From NCBI RefSeq assembly GCF_900106075.1, contig NZ_LT629794.1, positions 558,001 through 622,000 of the forward strand: a stretch of DNA of 64,000 nt. The letters run 5' to 3'. The position numbers were made by a program, and so were the translations under genes. How positions within the stretch are numbered: the first letter of the stretch is position 1; each line of letters opens with the position of its first letter. Of the stretch, positions 46,119-54,776 are shown piece by piece. The notes beneath the pieces were generated by a model. The model saw only the letters and a program-made list of their open reading frames with translations. It was not told the origin of the DNA and ran no database searches. This stretch comes from Polaribacter sp. Hel1_33_78. GTDB lineage: Bacteria; Bacteroidota; Bacteroidia; Flavobacteriales; Flavobacteriaceae.

Positions 46119-47174
46119 TTAAGCAACAACTCCTTGACAGCTACTTCCAGCTCCTGCTGTGCATCCATAACAATGTTGATTAACAATAATATTTCTGTCT
46201 TGTAATATTTTTTCGTTGTAATCCGAAATGTGTTTTATTGCACTAGCGACCTTTAAATTTAACATCTGATTAAAATCGCAGTCATATAAATTTCCATCCC
46301 AACTTACAGAAAGTGTGTTCGTACACATTACATTTTCTACTGCAGAAGGGTTATAAGCTTCTACCAAATTATACATATAATCTTCATAGTTTTCTGATGC
46401 GATTAAATAATCTAAAAACCTACTAATTGGTAAATTTGTAATCGCAAATAAACTATGAAAAGCGATATTAAAATCTGCTTTTAATGCTTTTTTGAAATCA
46501 TTTTCTAATGCCATTTGGTCTCCAGGTAAAAATGCTCCTGAAGGATTGTACACTAAATCTAATTTCAAATCTGATCCCTCTATTCCATAACCAATAGCAT
46601 TTAATTCTTGTAATGCTTTTATGGATTTATCAAAAACTCCATTGCCACGTTGTTTATCTGTTTTTCCCCTCGTCCAATGTGGCATCGAAGAAACTATGTG
46701 AACATTGTGTTTTTTGAAAAATTCTGGTAAATCATAATATTTTTTGTTGGCCCTTATAATTGTTAGGTTAGAGCGAACAATAAAATCTTTAATTCCTGCT
46801 TTGGATGCTTCTTCTACGAACCATCTAAAATTAGGATTCATTTCTGGTGCTCCACCTGTTAAATCTAAAGTATGTGCTTCTGTTTTTTTGATTACTTCTA
46901 AACATTGATGCATTGTGTCAAGTGTCATAATTTCTTTACGATCAGGACCCGCATCTACATGGCAATGTTCACAAACTTGGTTGCACATATACCCTAAGTT
47001 TATTTGTAAAACTTCTAATTTTTTAGGACGCAAAGGAAACTGATTTGTTTCTTTAATTTTAGAAGCAAAAGTGGGTAACTCTCCATTTGCAAAAATTCCT
47101 TCTGAAAGAATTTCCATTTGACGAGAAGTATTTGCAATGTCGTTATTTCTTGCTTTTAATGATTTTGTAGCCAT
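46119..47174 (-). CDS. arsS: Radical SAM arsenosugar biosynthesis protein ArsS
   Basis: 351 residues. The radical SAM cluster CNQVCEHC gives Cys64, Cys68 and Cys71, followed by VDAGPDRKE, LDLTGGAPEMNPNF and a DUF3641 C-terminal domain ending in the cysteine-rich CYGCTAGAGSSCQG and upstream YDCDFNQML. Characterised ArsS forms 5'-deoxy-5'-dimethylarsinoyl-adenosine from dimethylarsenic and SAM. Gene neighbours (ArsM, CMD protein, DUF2064, PNP) fit the same pathway. The CMD gene lies 123 bp upstream. Confidence 0.9.
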   Translation of the reverse strand: MATKSLKARNNDIANTSRQMEILSEGIFANGELPTFASKIKETNQFPLRPKKLEVLQINLGYMCNQVCEHCHVDAGPDRKEIMTLDTMHQCLEVIKKTEAHTLDLTGGAPEMNPNFRWFVEEASKAGIKDFIVRSNLTIIRANKKYYDLPEFFKKHNVHIVSSMPHWTRGKTDKQRGNGVFDKSIKALQELNAIGYGIEGSDLKLDLVYNPSGAFLPGDQMALENDFKKALKADFNIAFHSLFAITNLPISRFLDYLIASENYEDYMYNLVEAYNPSAVENVMCTNTLSVSWDGNLYDCDFNQMLNLKVASAIKHISDYNEKILQDRNIIVNQHCYGCTAGAGSSCQGVVA

Positions 47175-47297
47175 ATATTTTGTTGAGCTGAACTTTTTTC
47201 AGCTGTTGATAATTTTGAGATGATTCTGTATGATAAATTTAGAATTATATAGGAAACACTTATCTAATAAAAGTATTTTTTAAAAAGTATAAACTAC

Positions 47298-47633
47298 TTA
47301 CATTTCTAATTTATTAACTTTATTCATCATTTGAACTCCATGAACTAAAGTAGCGCCACTTTTTATTGCAGCACCAACATGAATTGCCTCCATCATTTGC
47401 TCTTTTGTAATTCCACGCTGTAAACCATCTTTTGTGTAGGCGTCTATGCAATAAGGACACTGTTCTGTATGCGCAACAGCCAATGCAATTAAAGATTTTT
47501 CGCGGGCCGTTAAAGCGCCTTCCTCAAATACTTTTCCATAATAATCAAAAAACTTGTTTCCAAGCTCTTCGCTCCATTCTGTAATTTTGCCGAATTTTCT
47601 TAAATCAGCAGCATCATAATAGTTTTTAGACAT
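47298..47633 (-). CDS. CMD-family protein associated with arsenosugar clusters
   Basis: 111 residues of the carboxymuconolactone decarboxylase/AhpD-like fold. The redox pair CPYC (Cys59, Cys62) in AHTEQCPYCIDAYTKDG is intact, with VGAAIKSGATLVHG in the second half. Families of this type next to arsM/arsS are named arsenosugar biosynthesis-associated peroxidase-like proteins. A thiol peroxidase or disulfide-reducing role toward arsenic intermediates is inferred. It follows the DUF547 gene by 30 bp. Confidence 0.88.
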   Translation of the reverse strand: MSKNYYDAADLRKFGKITEWSEELGNKFFDYYGKVFEEGALTAREKSLIALAVAHTEQCPYCIDAYTKDGLQRGITKEQMMEAIHVGAAIKSGATLVHGVQMMNKVNKLEM

Positions 47634-47663
47634 AAAATTTTATTTGAAAGGGAAAGATAATAT

Positions 47664-48374
47664 TTATTTACCGTTTAAAGTCCAGTCATATTTTAAATAA
47701 CTAATTTTTGCTTTAGGACTAATTTTTGTTTCTGAATACGTACTTAAATAACTTATTAAGGAACCTTTTTTTGTAAAATCGTCTTGAAACCAATCAAAGA
47801 TAGAAGAAATCTGAATTTTCTTGTTAGAAATTTTATTTCTTGAAGAATCATTCACAAAATCTTTCATTAAACGTTCTAATTCTGCATCAATGTTATCCTC
47901 TGTAAAAGCGATATTTGATAATTTAGGACAAGAACCTGAGGCACAGTTTACTCCCACATGAATTCTAGCATCAAATAAGGTTTTACGTAGGATTTCGTGT
48001 TCAATATGGTCTAGCGTATATGTTTTACCACCAATTTTAGCAAAAGGAATTTTCCAAGCAGTTTGTCCTTCTCGTTTAATGTCCATGATACTTTTTAGAG
48101 GATGGCTTTCTAAAATGAGTTTGATTGTATATGCATTATACGCATTAATCCAAAAAGCTTTTTGTTGATCTTGTGACCATGATTTTTCTGGAGATGTTCT
48201 CTCTAAATAAGAGATGTAATTATCTAACTTAAGGGCGTCTTTCTTAAAAGATTTATAATCTACAATTCCCTCTTCGGTCACATGTTTATGCAGTAAATCG
48301 TTAAAAATTGATGTTTGTGCATTTACTTGTGCTACAAATAAAATGGTAACAAATAATAAGCCTATTTTTTTCAT
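47664..48374 (-). CDS. Exported DUF547 protein
   Basis: 236 residues with a signal peptide (residues 1-19, ending AQVNAQ) and a DUF547 domain: QKAFWINAYNAYTIKLIL, TLDHIEHEILRKT, DARIHVGVNCASGSCPKL. The conserved Cys/His pattern (HVGVNCASxSCP) suggests a papain-like or transglutaminase-like fold, but no activity is established. DUF547 genes are frequent in Bacteroidota arsenosugar clusters, and its 30-bp spacing to the CMD gene supports one operon. Confidence 0.87.
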   Translation of the reverse strand: MKKIGLLFVTILFVAQVNAQTSIFNDLLHKHVTEEGIVDYKSFKKDALKLDNYISYLERTSPEKSWSQDQQKAFWINAYNAYTIKLILESHPLKSIMDIKREGQTAWKIPFAKIGGKTYTLDHIEHEILRKTLFDARIHVGVNCASGSCPKLSNIAFTEDNIDAELERLMKDFVNDSSRNKISNKKIQISSIFDWFQDDFTKKGSLISYLSTYSETKISPKAKISYLKYDWTLNGK

Positions 48375-48427
48375 TCTTTGTTTTTTCTAAATATATAGAC
48401 GAAGCCATTTTATATTAATTACAAAAA

Positions 48428-49114
48428 TTACTCCAAAATTTCCTCTCCAATTTTTAAGTTGAATTTTTTTCTAAAAAGAAATACAAATCCATATAAAATA
48501 GGAGTATCCAAAGCTGCTATAATTACTTTAAAAAGGAAGCCACTTATTAGTAAACTTGCAAAAATGGTCCAAGGCAAAATTTTAAAAGAGCATAATAAAA
48601 AAAGAACTGTAAAAGTGTCAATAAATTGCGACGCAAAAGTAGAAAAATTATTACGCAACCATAAATGTTTACCATGCGTTAGTTTTTTCCAAAAATGGAA
48701 AATTCTAATATCTATAAATTGCGCACATAAATATGCTATCATCGAAGCAAAAACAGCCAAAGGCGATAATCCAAAAACTTGATGAAAAATAATATCGTTA
48801 ATTGGAGAATTGTCTATTGCTGGAGCAAAATCTGCAATTAAAATGATTAGCATTGAAAAGAAAGATGCGAAAATACCGGCAATAACAACTTGATTTGCTT
48901 TCTTCTTTCCGTAGATCTCTGATAAAATATCTGTGATTAGAAACGTAATTGGATACGGCAAAATACCTACTGAAATTTCAAAACGATATAAACCAAAAGG
49001 TTCCCAATAAAAGAATTTTTGAAAAATTAAATTAGAGGCCACTAAAGAAGCAATAAATAATGCCGCTAGAATTAAATAGATGCTATCTGCTAATTGTTTG
49101 TCTTTAATTTTCAT
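48428..49114 (-). CDS. Queuosine precursor transporter (YhhQ/DUF165)
   Basis: 228 residues with about six transmembrane helices. It shows the family features ASNLIFQKFFYWEPFGLYRFEISVG-like N-terminus, TFLITDILSEIYGKKKANQVV and a C-terminal half with DIRIFHFWKKLTHGKHLWLRNN and SQFIDTFTVLF (each shown in part). YhhQ imports preQ0/preQ1 for queuosine synthesis, matching queA in this window. It lies 53 bp upstream of the DUF547 gene on the same strand, but its function is unrelated to arsenic. Confidence 0.9.
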   Translation of the reverse strand: MKIKDKQLADSIYLILAALFIASLVASNLIFQKFFYWEPFGLYRFEISVGILPYPITFLITDILSEIYGKKKANQVVIAGIFASFFSMLIILIADFAPAIDNSPINDIIFHQVFGLSPLAVFASMIAYLCAQFIDIRIFHFWKKLTHGKHLWLRNNFSTFASQFIDTFTVLFLLCSFKILPWTIFASLLISGFLFKVIIAALDTPILYGFVFLFRKKFNLKIGEEILE

Positions 49115-49306
49115 TGAACGAATTTACTAAATATTCTATCACTTTCTAAAAAGCTCTTTGTTAATTGAAAATTTTTAAAAGCTCGAAAGGGTATTGTTTT
49201 TTGTCTTTAGTTTCAATAAAGTAATTAAAATTGACCAATTTTATTTGGAGATGAGAAGCAAAAAAGATATCATATAAAGTAGTAAATACCTTCAAATAAA
49301 AATTAT

Positions 49307-49314
49307 TATTTTTG
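49307..49314 (+). promoter_or_regulatory. Promoter -7 element of fabD
   Basis: TATTTTTG fits TAnnTTTG, 42 bp before the fabD ATG. No TTG box was found at the expected spacing. Confidence 0.45.
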
Positions 49315-49356
49315 TCCAAAATTAAATGAATAAACAGTTACATAGATAAATACTTT

Positions 49357-50244
49357 ATGAAAGCATATATTTTTCCAGGGCAAGGAGCACAATTTACAGG
49401 AATGGGTTTGGATTTGTACGAGAAATCTGCCTTAGCGCAAGAGTTATTTGAAAAAGCAAATAAAATTTTAGGGTTCTCAATTACTGATATTATGTTCGAA
49501 GGAACAGCAGAACAGCTAAAAGAAACAAAAGTTACACAACCTGCAGTTTTTTTACATTCAGTAATTTTAGCAAAGGTTTTAGGTGATGATTTTCAGCCTG
49601 AAATGGTTGCAGGCCATTCTTTAGGAGAATTATCTGCTTTGGTTGCAAATGGAGTTTTAACATTTGAAGATGGATTGAAATTGGTCTCTAAACGTGCTTT
49701 GGCAATGCAAAAAGCCTGTGAGGTTGTACCTTCTGCCATGGCTGCTGTTTTAGGTTTAGCAGATAATATTGTTGAAGAAACATGTGCCGAAATTGAAGGA
49801 GTAGTGGTGGCGGCAAATTACAATTGCCCTGGTCAATTAGTGATTTCTGGTGAAATTTCAGCTATTGAAAAAGCATGTGAGGTTTTAACTGAAAAAGGAG
49901 CTAGAAGAGCTTTGTTATTACCTGTTGGTGGCGCGTTTCATTCACCAATGATGGAACCTGCAAGAGAAGAATTAGCAGCGGCAATTGAAGCAACAGCATT
50001 TGGTAATCCCTCTTGTCCTGTGTATCAGAATGTCACGGCGAGTGCGGTTACAAACCCTGATGAGATCAAGAAAAACTTAATGATTCAGTTAACGGCGCCT
50101 GTTAGATGGACGCAATCTATACAAGCAATGATTGCTGACGGTGGAACTGAGTTTATTGAAGTTGGGCCAGGTAAAGTATTACAAGGTTTAATGCGTAAAA
50201 TTGATAGAAGTGTTACTGCTAGTGGAGCATTTTTAGGAGCATAA
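49357..50244 (+). CDS. fabD: Malonyl-CoA:ACP transacylase
   Basis: FabD loads malonyl units onto acyl carrier protein for fatty-acid synthesis. The 295-residue protein has the N-terminal FPGQGAQFTGMG, the nucleophile motif VAGHSLGE with Ser88, the catalytic-His segment VGGAFHSPMM, and the C-terminal EVGPGKVLQGLM. Length and motif spacing are normal. It is monocistronic as far as can be seen. Confidence 0.97.
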   Translation: MKAYIFPGQGAQFTGMGLDLYEKSALAQELFEKANKILGFSITDIMFEGTAEQLKETKVTQPAVFLHSVILAKVLGDDFQPEMVAGHSLGELSALVANGVLTFEDGLKLVSKRALAMQKACEVVPSAMAAVLGLADNIVEETCAEIEGVVVAANYNCPGQLVISGEISAIEKACEVLTEKGARRALLLPVGGAFHSPMMEPAREELAAAIEATAFGNPSCPVYQNVTASAVTNPDEIKKNLMIQLTAPVRWTQSIQAMIADGGTEFIEVGPGKVLQGLMRKIDRSVTASGAFLGA

Positions 50245-50374
50245 ATTATTTATTTTAAAAGCTTTTTTTCTTTTTTAACGCTTTTTTTTCCTTTTCAGTC
50301 ATATTATTAGGTGAAGAAACTATAAATAGTTATTTATTTGCGAAGAATTAGCAAAAACTTAAAAATCAAAAATT

Positions 50375-50797
50375 ATGAAGTCCTTAATTAAAATAATTTT
50401 TACAATCTTCACATTATCTAGTGTATTATTTTTTTCAAGTTGTGAAGATTCATCAAACGAAATTGAAAAAGAATTAAGTATCCTAGAAAAAGTACTATTA
50501 CTTGAAAGTAGTGAATGGCTTTTAAAAGGTTTTGAACATAATACTATGCATACTTTTGCAAATGGAGAACGTTTCACATATTATGGAACAGATCATATTT
50601 TCTTTGACGAGGCAATTCCTGGAACTGTAGACTACGTAATTGACGGGAGTTTATTAACTATGGATTTTCATTTTGGTCATGTTTACACTTTTGAAATTAA
50701 AGTTTCTTGCGATTCTAATATTATAGAGTTTCATCGAGATGGAGAGTTAAATACCACACTTTATAAACGTGGTTCTAATTATGAGGAGTGTTTATAA
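50375..50797 (+). CDS. Small lipoprotein, function unknown
   Basis: 140 residues. The N-terminus ends VLFFSSCEDSSNE, a lipoprotein signal with acidic residues after the Cys, as in Bacteroidota surface lipoproteins. The remainder looks like a small beta-sandwich or lipocalin-like domain (SEWLLKGFEH, HFGHVYTFEIK, NTTLYKRG). I do not recognise the family. A strong terminator follows 20 bp after its stop. Confidence 0.7.
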   Translation: MKSLIKIIFTIFTLSSVLFFSSCEDSSNEIEKELSILEKVLLLESSEWLLKGFEHNTMHTFANGERFTYYGTDHIFFDEAIPGTVDYVIDGSLLTMDFHFGHVYTFEIKVSCDSNIIEFHRDGELNTTLYKRGSNYEECL

Positions 50798-50817
50798 AAA
50801 AAATATTTAAAATAATT

Positions 50818-50854
50818 AAAAAAGGCTTTCAAAATCAATTTGAAAGCCTTTTTT
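50818..50854 (+). terminator. Terminator of the small lipoprotein gene
   Basis: Perfect 16-bp stem: arms 50818-50833 and 50839-50854 with core AAGGCTTTCAAA, 5-nt loop, T-run at the 3' end. Confidence 0.92.
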
Positions 50855-50895
50855 AATTTAAGGTATTTACGTTTTTCACTTCCAAACAATAAGCG

Positions 50896-50903
50896 TAAAT
50901 TTG
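50896..50903 (+). promoter_or_regulatory. Promoter -7 element of leuS
   Basis: TAAATTTG fits TAnnTTTG and lies 22 bp before the leuS ATG. Confidence 0.5.
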
Positions 50904-50925
50904 CACACTTTAATAAAAGAATCAA

Positions 50926-53900
50926 ATGCAATATAATCACCTAGATATAGAAAAGAAATGGCAAAAATTTTGGTCAGAAAACCAAACTTTTAAAGCCAGT
51001 AATGAATCTGAGAAACCTAAATATTATGTTCTAGATATGTTTCCTTATCCTTCTGGAGCAGGTTTACATGTAGGACATCCTTTAGGGTATATTGCAAGTG
51101 ATATTTATGCGCGTTACAAACGCCACAAAGGTTTTAATGTTTTGCATCCGCAAGGATATGATTCTTTTGGATTGCCAGCAGAACAATACGCAATTCAAAC
51201 TGGGCAGCATCCAGCAAAAACAACGGAAGAAAATATTACAACCTATCGAAGACAATTAGATCAAATTGGCTTCTCTTTTGATTGGAGTAGAGAGGTACGA
51301 ACTTCTAATCCTGAGTATTATAAATGGACACAATGGATTTTTATCCAACTCTTTAATTCTTGGTATAATAAAGAAACAGACAAAGCAGAAGATGTTTCTT
51401 CTTTAGAAAACATCTTTAAAAAATCAGGAAACACTTCAATAAATGCGGTTTGTGATGAAGATATTATTTCTTTTTCTGCGGATGAATGGAATGCCTTTTC
51501 AACAAAAGAACAAGAAGAAATTTTATTAAAATATCGTTTAACATTTTTGTCGGATACTGAAGTAAATTGGTGTCCTGGTTTAGGAACTGTTCTAGCAAAT
51601 GATGAAATTGTAAACGGCGTTTCAGAACGTGGAGGTCATCCTGTTGTTCGTAAAAAAATGACACAATGGTCTATGCGAATTTCTGCATATGCGCAGCGTT
51701 TATTAGATGGTTTAAATACTATTGATTGGCCTCAACCTTTAAAAGATTCTCAAACTAATTGGATCGGTAGAAGTCAAGGTGCAATGGTTTCGTTTAAAGT
51801 TGCTGGAGATTTTGAAAGCACTACTTCTGAAGTGAAATTATCTTACAAAGAATTAGAAGCTTTAAAAGAATTACGTCAAAATTTATCAAAGGCAGAAATG
51901 ACGCTTTGGAATGAATTGAAAAATAAAAAAGGAGCTTCAAAATTTAGAAAAAAATATACAATAGGTGCATTTTTAGTAGATTATGTGTGCTTAGCAAAAA
52001 ATATAATTGTTGAGTTTTCCGGCAAAGAAGATGAAGCCGCGAGAACTATTTACTTTGCAAAAGAAGGATTTAACGTTATTCGTTTTACAAACGAAGAAGT
52101 CTCTGATAACGTTCTGAAAATTGTTTCTAAGATTAATTCTGCAATTCAATTTCCAAAAAAAAATAAAAAGGAAATAGAAAATAAAACGGTTTCAAAAGAA
52201 GAAAATCAATATAAAATTGATGTTTTCACAACAAGACCAGATACTATTTACGGAGTAAGCTTTATGACGCTAGCTCCAGAACATGAGTTGGTGTCAAAAA
52301 TAACAACAGATGCTCAAAAAGCAGAAGTTGAAGCTTACATAAAGGCAACTGCTAAAAGGTCAGAACGCGATAGAATGGCAGATGTAAAAACCATTTCTGG
52401 TGCTTTTACAGGTGCGTATGCAATTCATCCTTTTTCTGGTGAAAAAGTACAAATTTGGATTGGAGATTATGTATTAGCAAATTACGGAACAGGAGCTGTG
52501 ATGGCTGTTCCTTGTGGAGATCAGCGTGATTTTGATTTCGCAAAACATTTTGACATTCCGATTCCGAATATTTTTGAAGACGTCGATATCTCTGAAGAAG
52601 CACATACAGGTAAAGACGGAACAAAAATCGCGAACTCAGATTTTTTATCAGGATTAAAATATAAGAAAGCATTAAAATTATCCATTTTTGAAATGGAGAA
52701 ACGTGGTTTTGGTTATGGAAAAATAAACTACCGTTTGCGTGATGCTGTTTTTAGCAGACAACGTTATTGGGGAGAACCTTTTCCGGTGTATTATAAAGAC
52801 GGAATGCCACAAATGATTGATGTAAAACATTTGCCAATTGTGTTGCCAGAAGTTGAAAAATACTTGCCAACGGAAGATGGAAAACCGCCTTTAGGAAATG
52901 CAACAGTATGGGCTTGGGATTCTCGTGGAAAGAAAGTAGTGTCTAATGAGAAGTTGAAAAACAAAACAGTTTTTCCTTTAGAATTAAATACAATGCCTGG
53001 TTGGGCAGGAAGTTCTTGGTATTTTAACAGATACATGGACGCGGCAAATTCAGGCGAATTTGCAAGTAAAGAATCTTTAGAATATTGGAAAGAAGTAGAT
53101 TTATATATTGGAGGTTCAGAACATGCAACCGGGCATTTATTATATGCTCGTTTTTGGCAAAAGTTCTTGTTTGATAAAGGAATTGTTCCTGTAGATGAGT
53201 TTGCAAAAAAACTGATTAATCAGGGAATGATTTTAGGGACTTCTGCTTTTGTTTACAAAGCAACGCCGTTTATAAAATCAGATTGTTTTACGGCACACGC
53301 TAGTGAAGCAATCATGAATAAAATTCCTGCAATACTTGTTTCTAAAAACCTTTTTAATTCTGATAATGAATTTGAAACGATTGTAAAGAATCATATAATT
53401 GATAAAGGATTTTTAAATGCTAATGATGCGGATAGCATTATGATTGTAAAGTCAGCTTTGCATGCAGATGTTTCTCTAGTAAATTCCTCTGATGAACTAG
53501 ATATTGAAGCGTTTAAGAATCATTCTTTGAACGCTGATCATAAAAATGCTGAATTTATTTTAGAAGACGGAGTTTATAAAACTGGACGTGAAGTGGAGAA
53601 AATGTCAAAGTCTAAATACAATGTTGTGAATCCTGACGCTATTTGTGCAGCATATGGCGCAGATGCATTGCGTTTGTTTGAAATGTTTTTAGGCCCTTTA
53701 GAACAGGCAAAACCTTGGAGTACTTCGGGTATTTCTGGAGTTTCCTCGTTCTTAAAGAAACTATGGAAACTGTATTTTAACGAAGAAACATTTGAGATTT
53801 CAGAAGAAGAGGCAACAAAAGATGAGTTAAAGGTTTTACACAAAACCATTAAGAAAGTTGAAGAGGATATCGAGAACTTCTCTTTTAATACTTCTGTTTC

Positions 53901-54279
53901 TACCTTTATGATCGCTGTAAACGAATTAACTGTTTTAAAATGTAATAAACGCGCAGTATTGCAACCGTTAGTAATTTTGGTTTCTCCGTATGCACCCCAT
54001 ATTGCAGAAGAATTATGGAGTTTGTTAGGGAATAAAGAAAGTATTTCTACTGCTGATTTTCCTCTTTTTGATGCAAAACATTTGATAGAAAGCACTAAGA
54101 ATTATCCGATTTCCTTTAACGGAAAAATGCGTTTTACATTGGAGCTTTCTCTTGATTTATCGAAAGAAGAGATAGAAAAAACTGTTTTGGAAAACGAAAA
54201 AACAATTGCGCAATTAGAAGGTAGAACTCCTAAAAAAGTAATTATTGTACCAGGTAAAATTGTAAATATAGTTGGATAG
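50926..54279 (+). CDS. leuS: Leucyl-tRNA synthetase with inserted DUF559 domain
   Basis: Class I LeuRS charges tRNA-Leu. The 1117-residue length exceeds the usual 860-950. The HIGH motif is in LHVGHPLGY near residue 48 and KMSKS is at 892-896. Editing-domain motifs TTRPDTIYG and GTGAVMAVPCGDQRDFDFA are intact, so proofreading is likely kept. Between MVSFKVAGDFES (to 298) and YKIDVFTTRP (from about 428) lies an extra domain of about 100 residues (305-405). It reads LRQNLSKAEMTLWNELKNKK, FLVDYVCLAKNIIVEFSG and NVIRFTNEEV, the pattern of DUF559, a Vsr-like nuclease fold. The insertion is in frame and the enzyme is presumably functional. Confidence 0.93.
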   Translation: MQYNHLDIEKKWQKFWSENQTFKASNESEKPKYYVLDMFPYPSGAGLHVGHPLGYIASDIYARYKRHKGFNVLHPQGYDSFGLPAEQYAIQTGQHPAKTTEENITTYRRQLDQIGFSFDWSREVRTSNPEYYKWTQWIFIQLFNSWYNKETDKAEDVSSLENIFKKSGNTSINAVCDEDIISFSADEWNAFSTKEQEEILLKYRLTFLSDTEVNWCPGLGTVLANDEIVNGVSERGGHPVVRKKMTQWSMRISAYAQRLLDGLNTIDWPQPLKDSQTNWIGRSQGAMVSFKVAGDFESTTSEVKLSYKELEALKELRQNLSKAEMTLWNELKNKKGASKFRKKYTIGAFLVDYVCLAKNIIVEFSGKEDEAARTIYFAKEGFNVIRFTNEEVSDNVLKIVSKINSAIQFPKKNKKEIENKTVSKEENQYKIDVFTTRPDTIYGVSFMTLAPEHELVSKITTDAQKAEVEAYIKATAKRSERDRMADVKTISGAFTGAYAIHPFSGEKVQIWIGDYVLANYGTGAVMAVPCGDQRDFDFAKHFDIPIPNIFEDVDISEEAHTGKDGTKIANSDFLSGLKYKKALKLSIFEMEKRGFGYGKINYRLRDAVFSRQRYWGEPFPVYYKDGMPQMIDVKHLPIVLPEVEKYLPTEDGKPPLGNATVWAWDSRGKKVVSNEKLKNKTVFPLELNTMPGWAGSSWYFNRYMDAANSGEFASKESLEYWKEVDLYIGGSEHATGHLLYARFWQKFLFDKGIVPVDEFAKKLINQGMILGTSAFVYKATPFIKSDCFTAHASEAIMNKIPAILVSKNLFNSDNEFETIVKNHIIDKGFLNANDADSIMIVKSALHADVSLVNSSDELDIEAFKNHSLNADHKNAEFILEDGVYKTGREVEKMSKSKYNVVNPDAICAAYGADALRLFEMFLGPLEQAKPWSTSGISGVSSFLKKLWKLYFNEETFEISEEEATKDELKVLHKTIKKVEEDIENFSFNTSVSTFMIAVNELTVLKCNKRAVLQPLVILVSPYAPHIAEELWSLLGNKESISTADFPLFDAKHLIESTKNYPISFNGKMRFTLELSLDLSKEEIEKTVLENEKTIAQLEGRTPKKVIIVPGKIVNIVG

Positions 54280-54388
54280 CATGCTCAGAGTACATCTGTT
54301 ATTCAGCTATTAGTAAAGAAAGACATATAAAGATGTTTTTTGTCATTCTTTTTGAGTTCAGAATTTATCAAAATAAACGAAAGAAAAA

Positions 54389-54646
54389 GTGATTGATTTT
54401 TATGAAATTATTGGTTTAGTAGCTGCCTTTATTACAACAGCATCATTTTTGCCACAAGTTTTTAAAACTTACAAAACGAAAGATACCTCAGGACTTTCTT
54501 TAACCATGTATCTCACTTTTTTTGTTGGGATTGTTTTATGGTTAATTTATGGTATTCATTTAAAAAGTTTACCAATGATTTTAGCAAATTCAATCACAGC
54601 AATTTCATCATTATTTTTGGTAATAATGAAGTTGAAGTACAAATAA
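54389..54646 (+). CDS. SemiSWEET family transporter
   Basis: 85 residues with three transmembrane helices and the PQ-loop motif LPQVFKTYKTKDTSGLS followed by a long hydrophobic helix. This is a typical SemiSWEET, a dimeric sugar facilitator of the cytoplasmic membrane. The start is a GTG (MIDFYEIIG), as no ATG is available at the right place. Substrate unknown. Confidence 0.88.
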   Translation: MIDFYEIIGLVAAFITTASFLPQVFKTYKTKDTSGLSLTMYLTFFVGIVLWLIYGIHLKSLPMILANSITAISSLFLVIMKLKYK

Positions 54647-54729
54647 ATATTTATTTTTTAGAATGAAACAAGTTTGTCACATTATAATTAATTCTCTTTT
54701 TTGCGCAATAATTCTTCCTCAATTTAACA

Positions 54730-54760
54730 TTGACATTCTTGTTATAAAAACCTATTTTTG
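54730..54760 (+). promoter_or_regulatory. Bacteroidota-type promoter of enoyl-CoA hydratase gene
   Basis: TTG at 54730-54732 and TATTTTTG at 54753-54760 are 20 bp apart, a close match to TTG-N19-TAnnTTTG. The ATG follows 16 bp later. Confidence 0.6.
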
Positions 54761-54776
54761 GTAAAACTTATATTTT

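Noticed and set aside
48459..48782. 107-codon plus-strand frame
   Set aside because: It lies entirely antisense to the queuosine-transporter gene, whose membrane protein sequence is clear.
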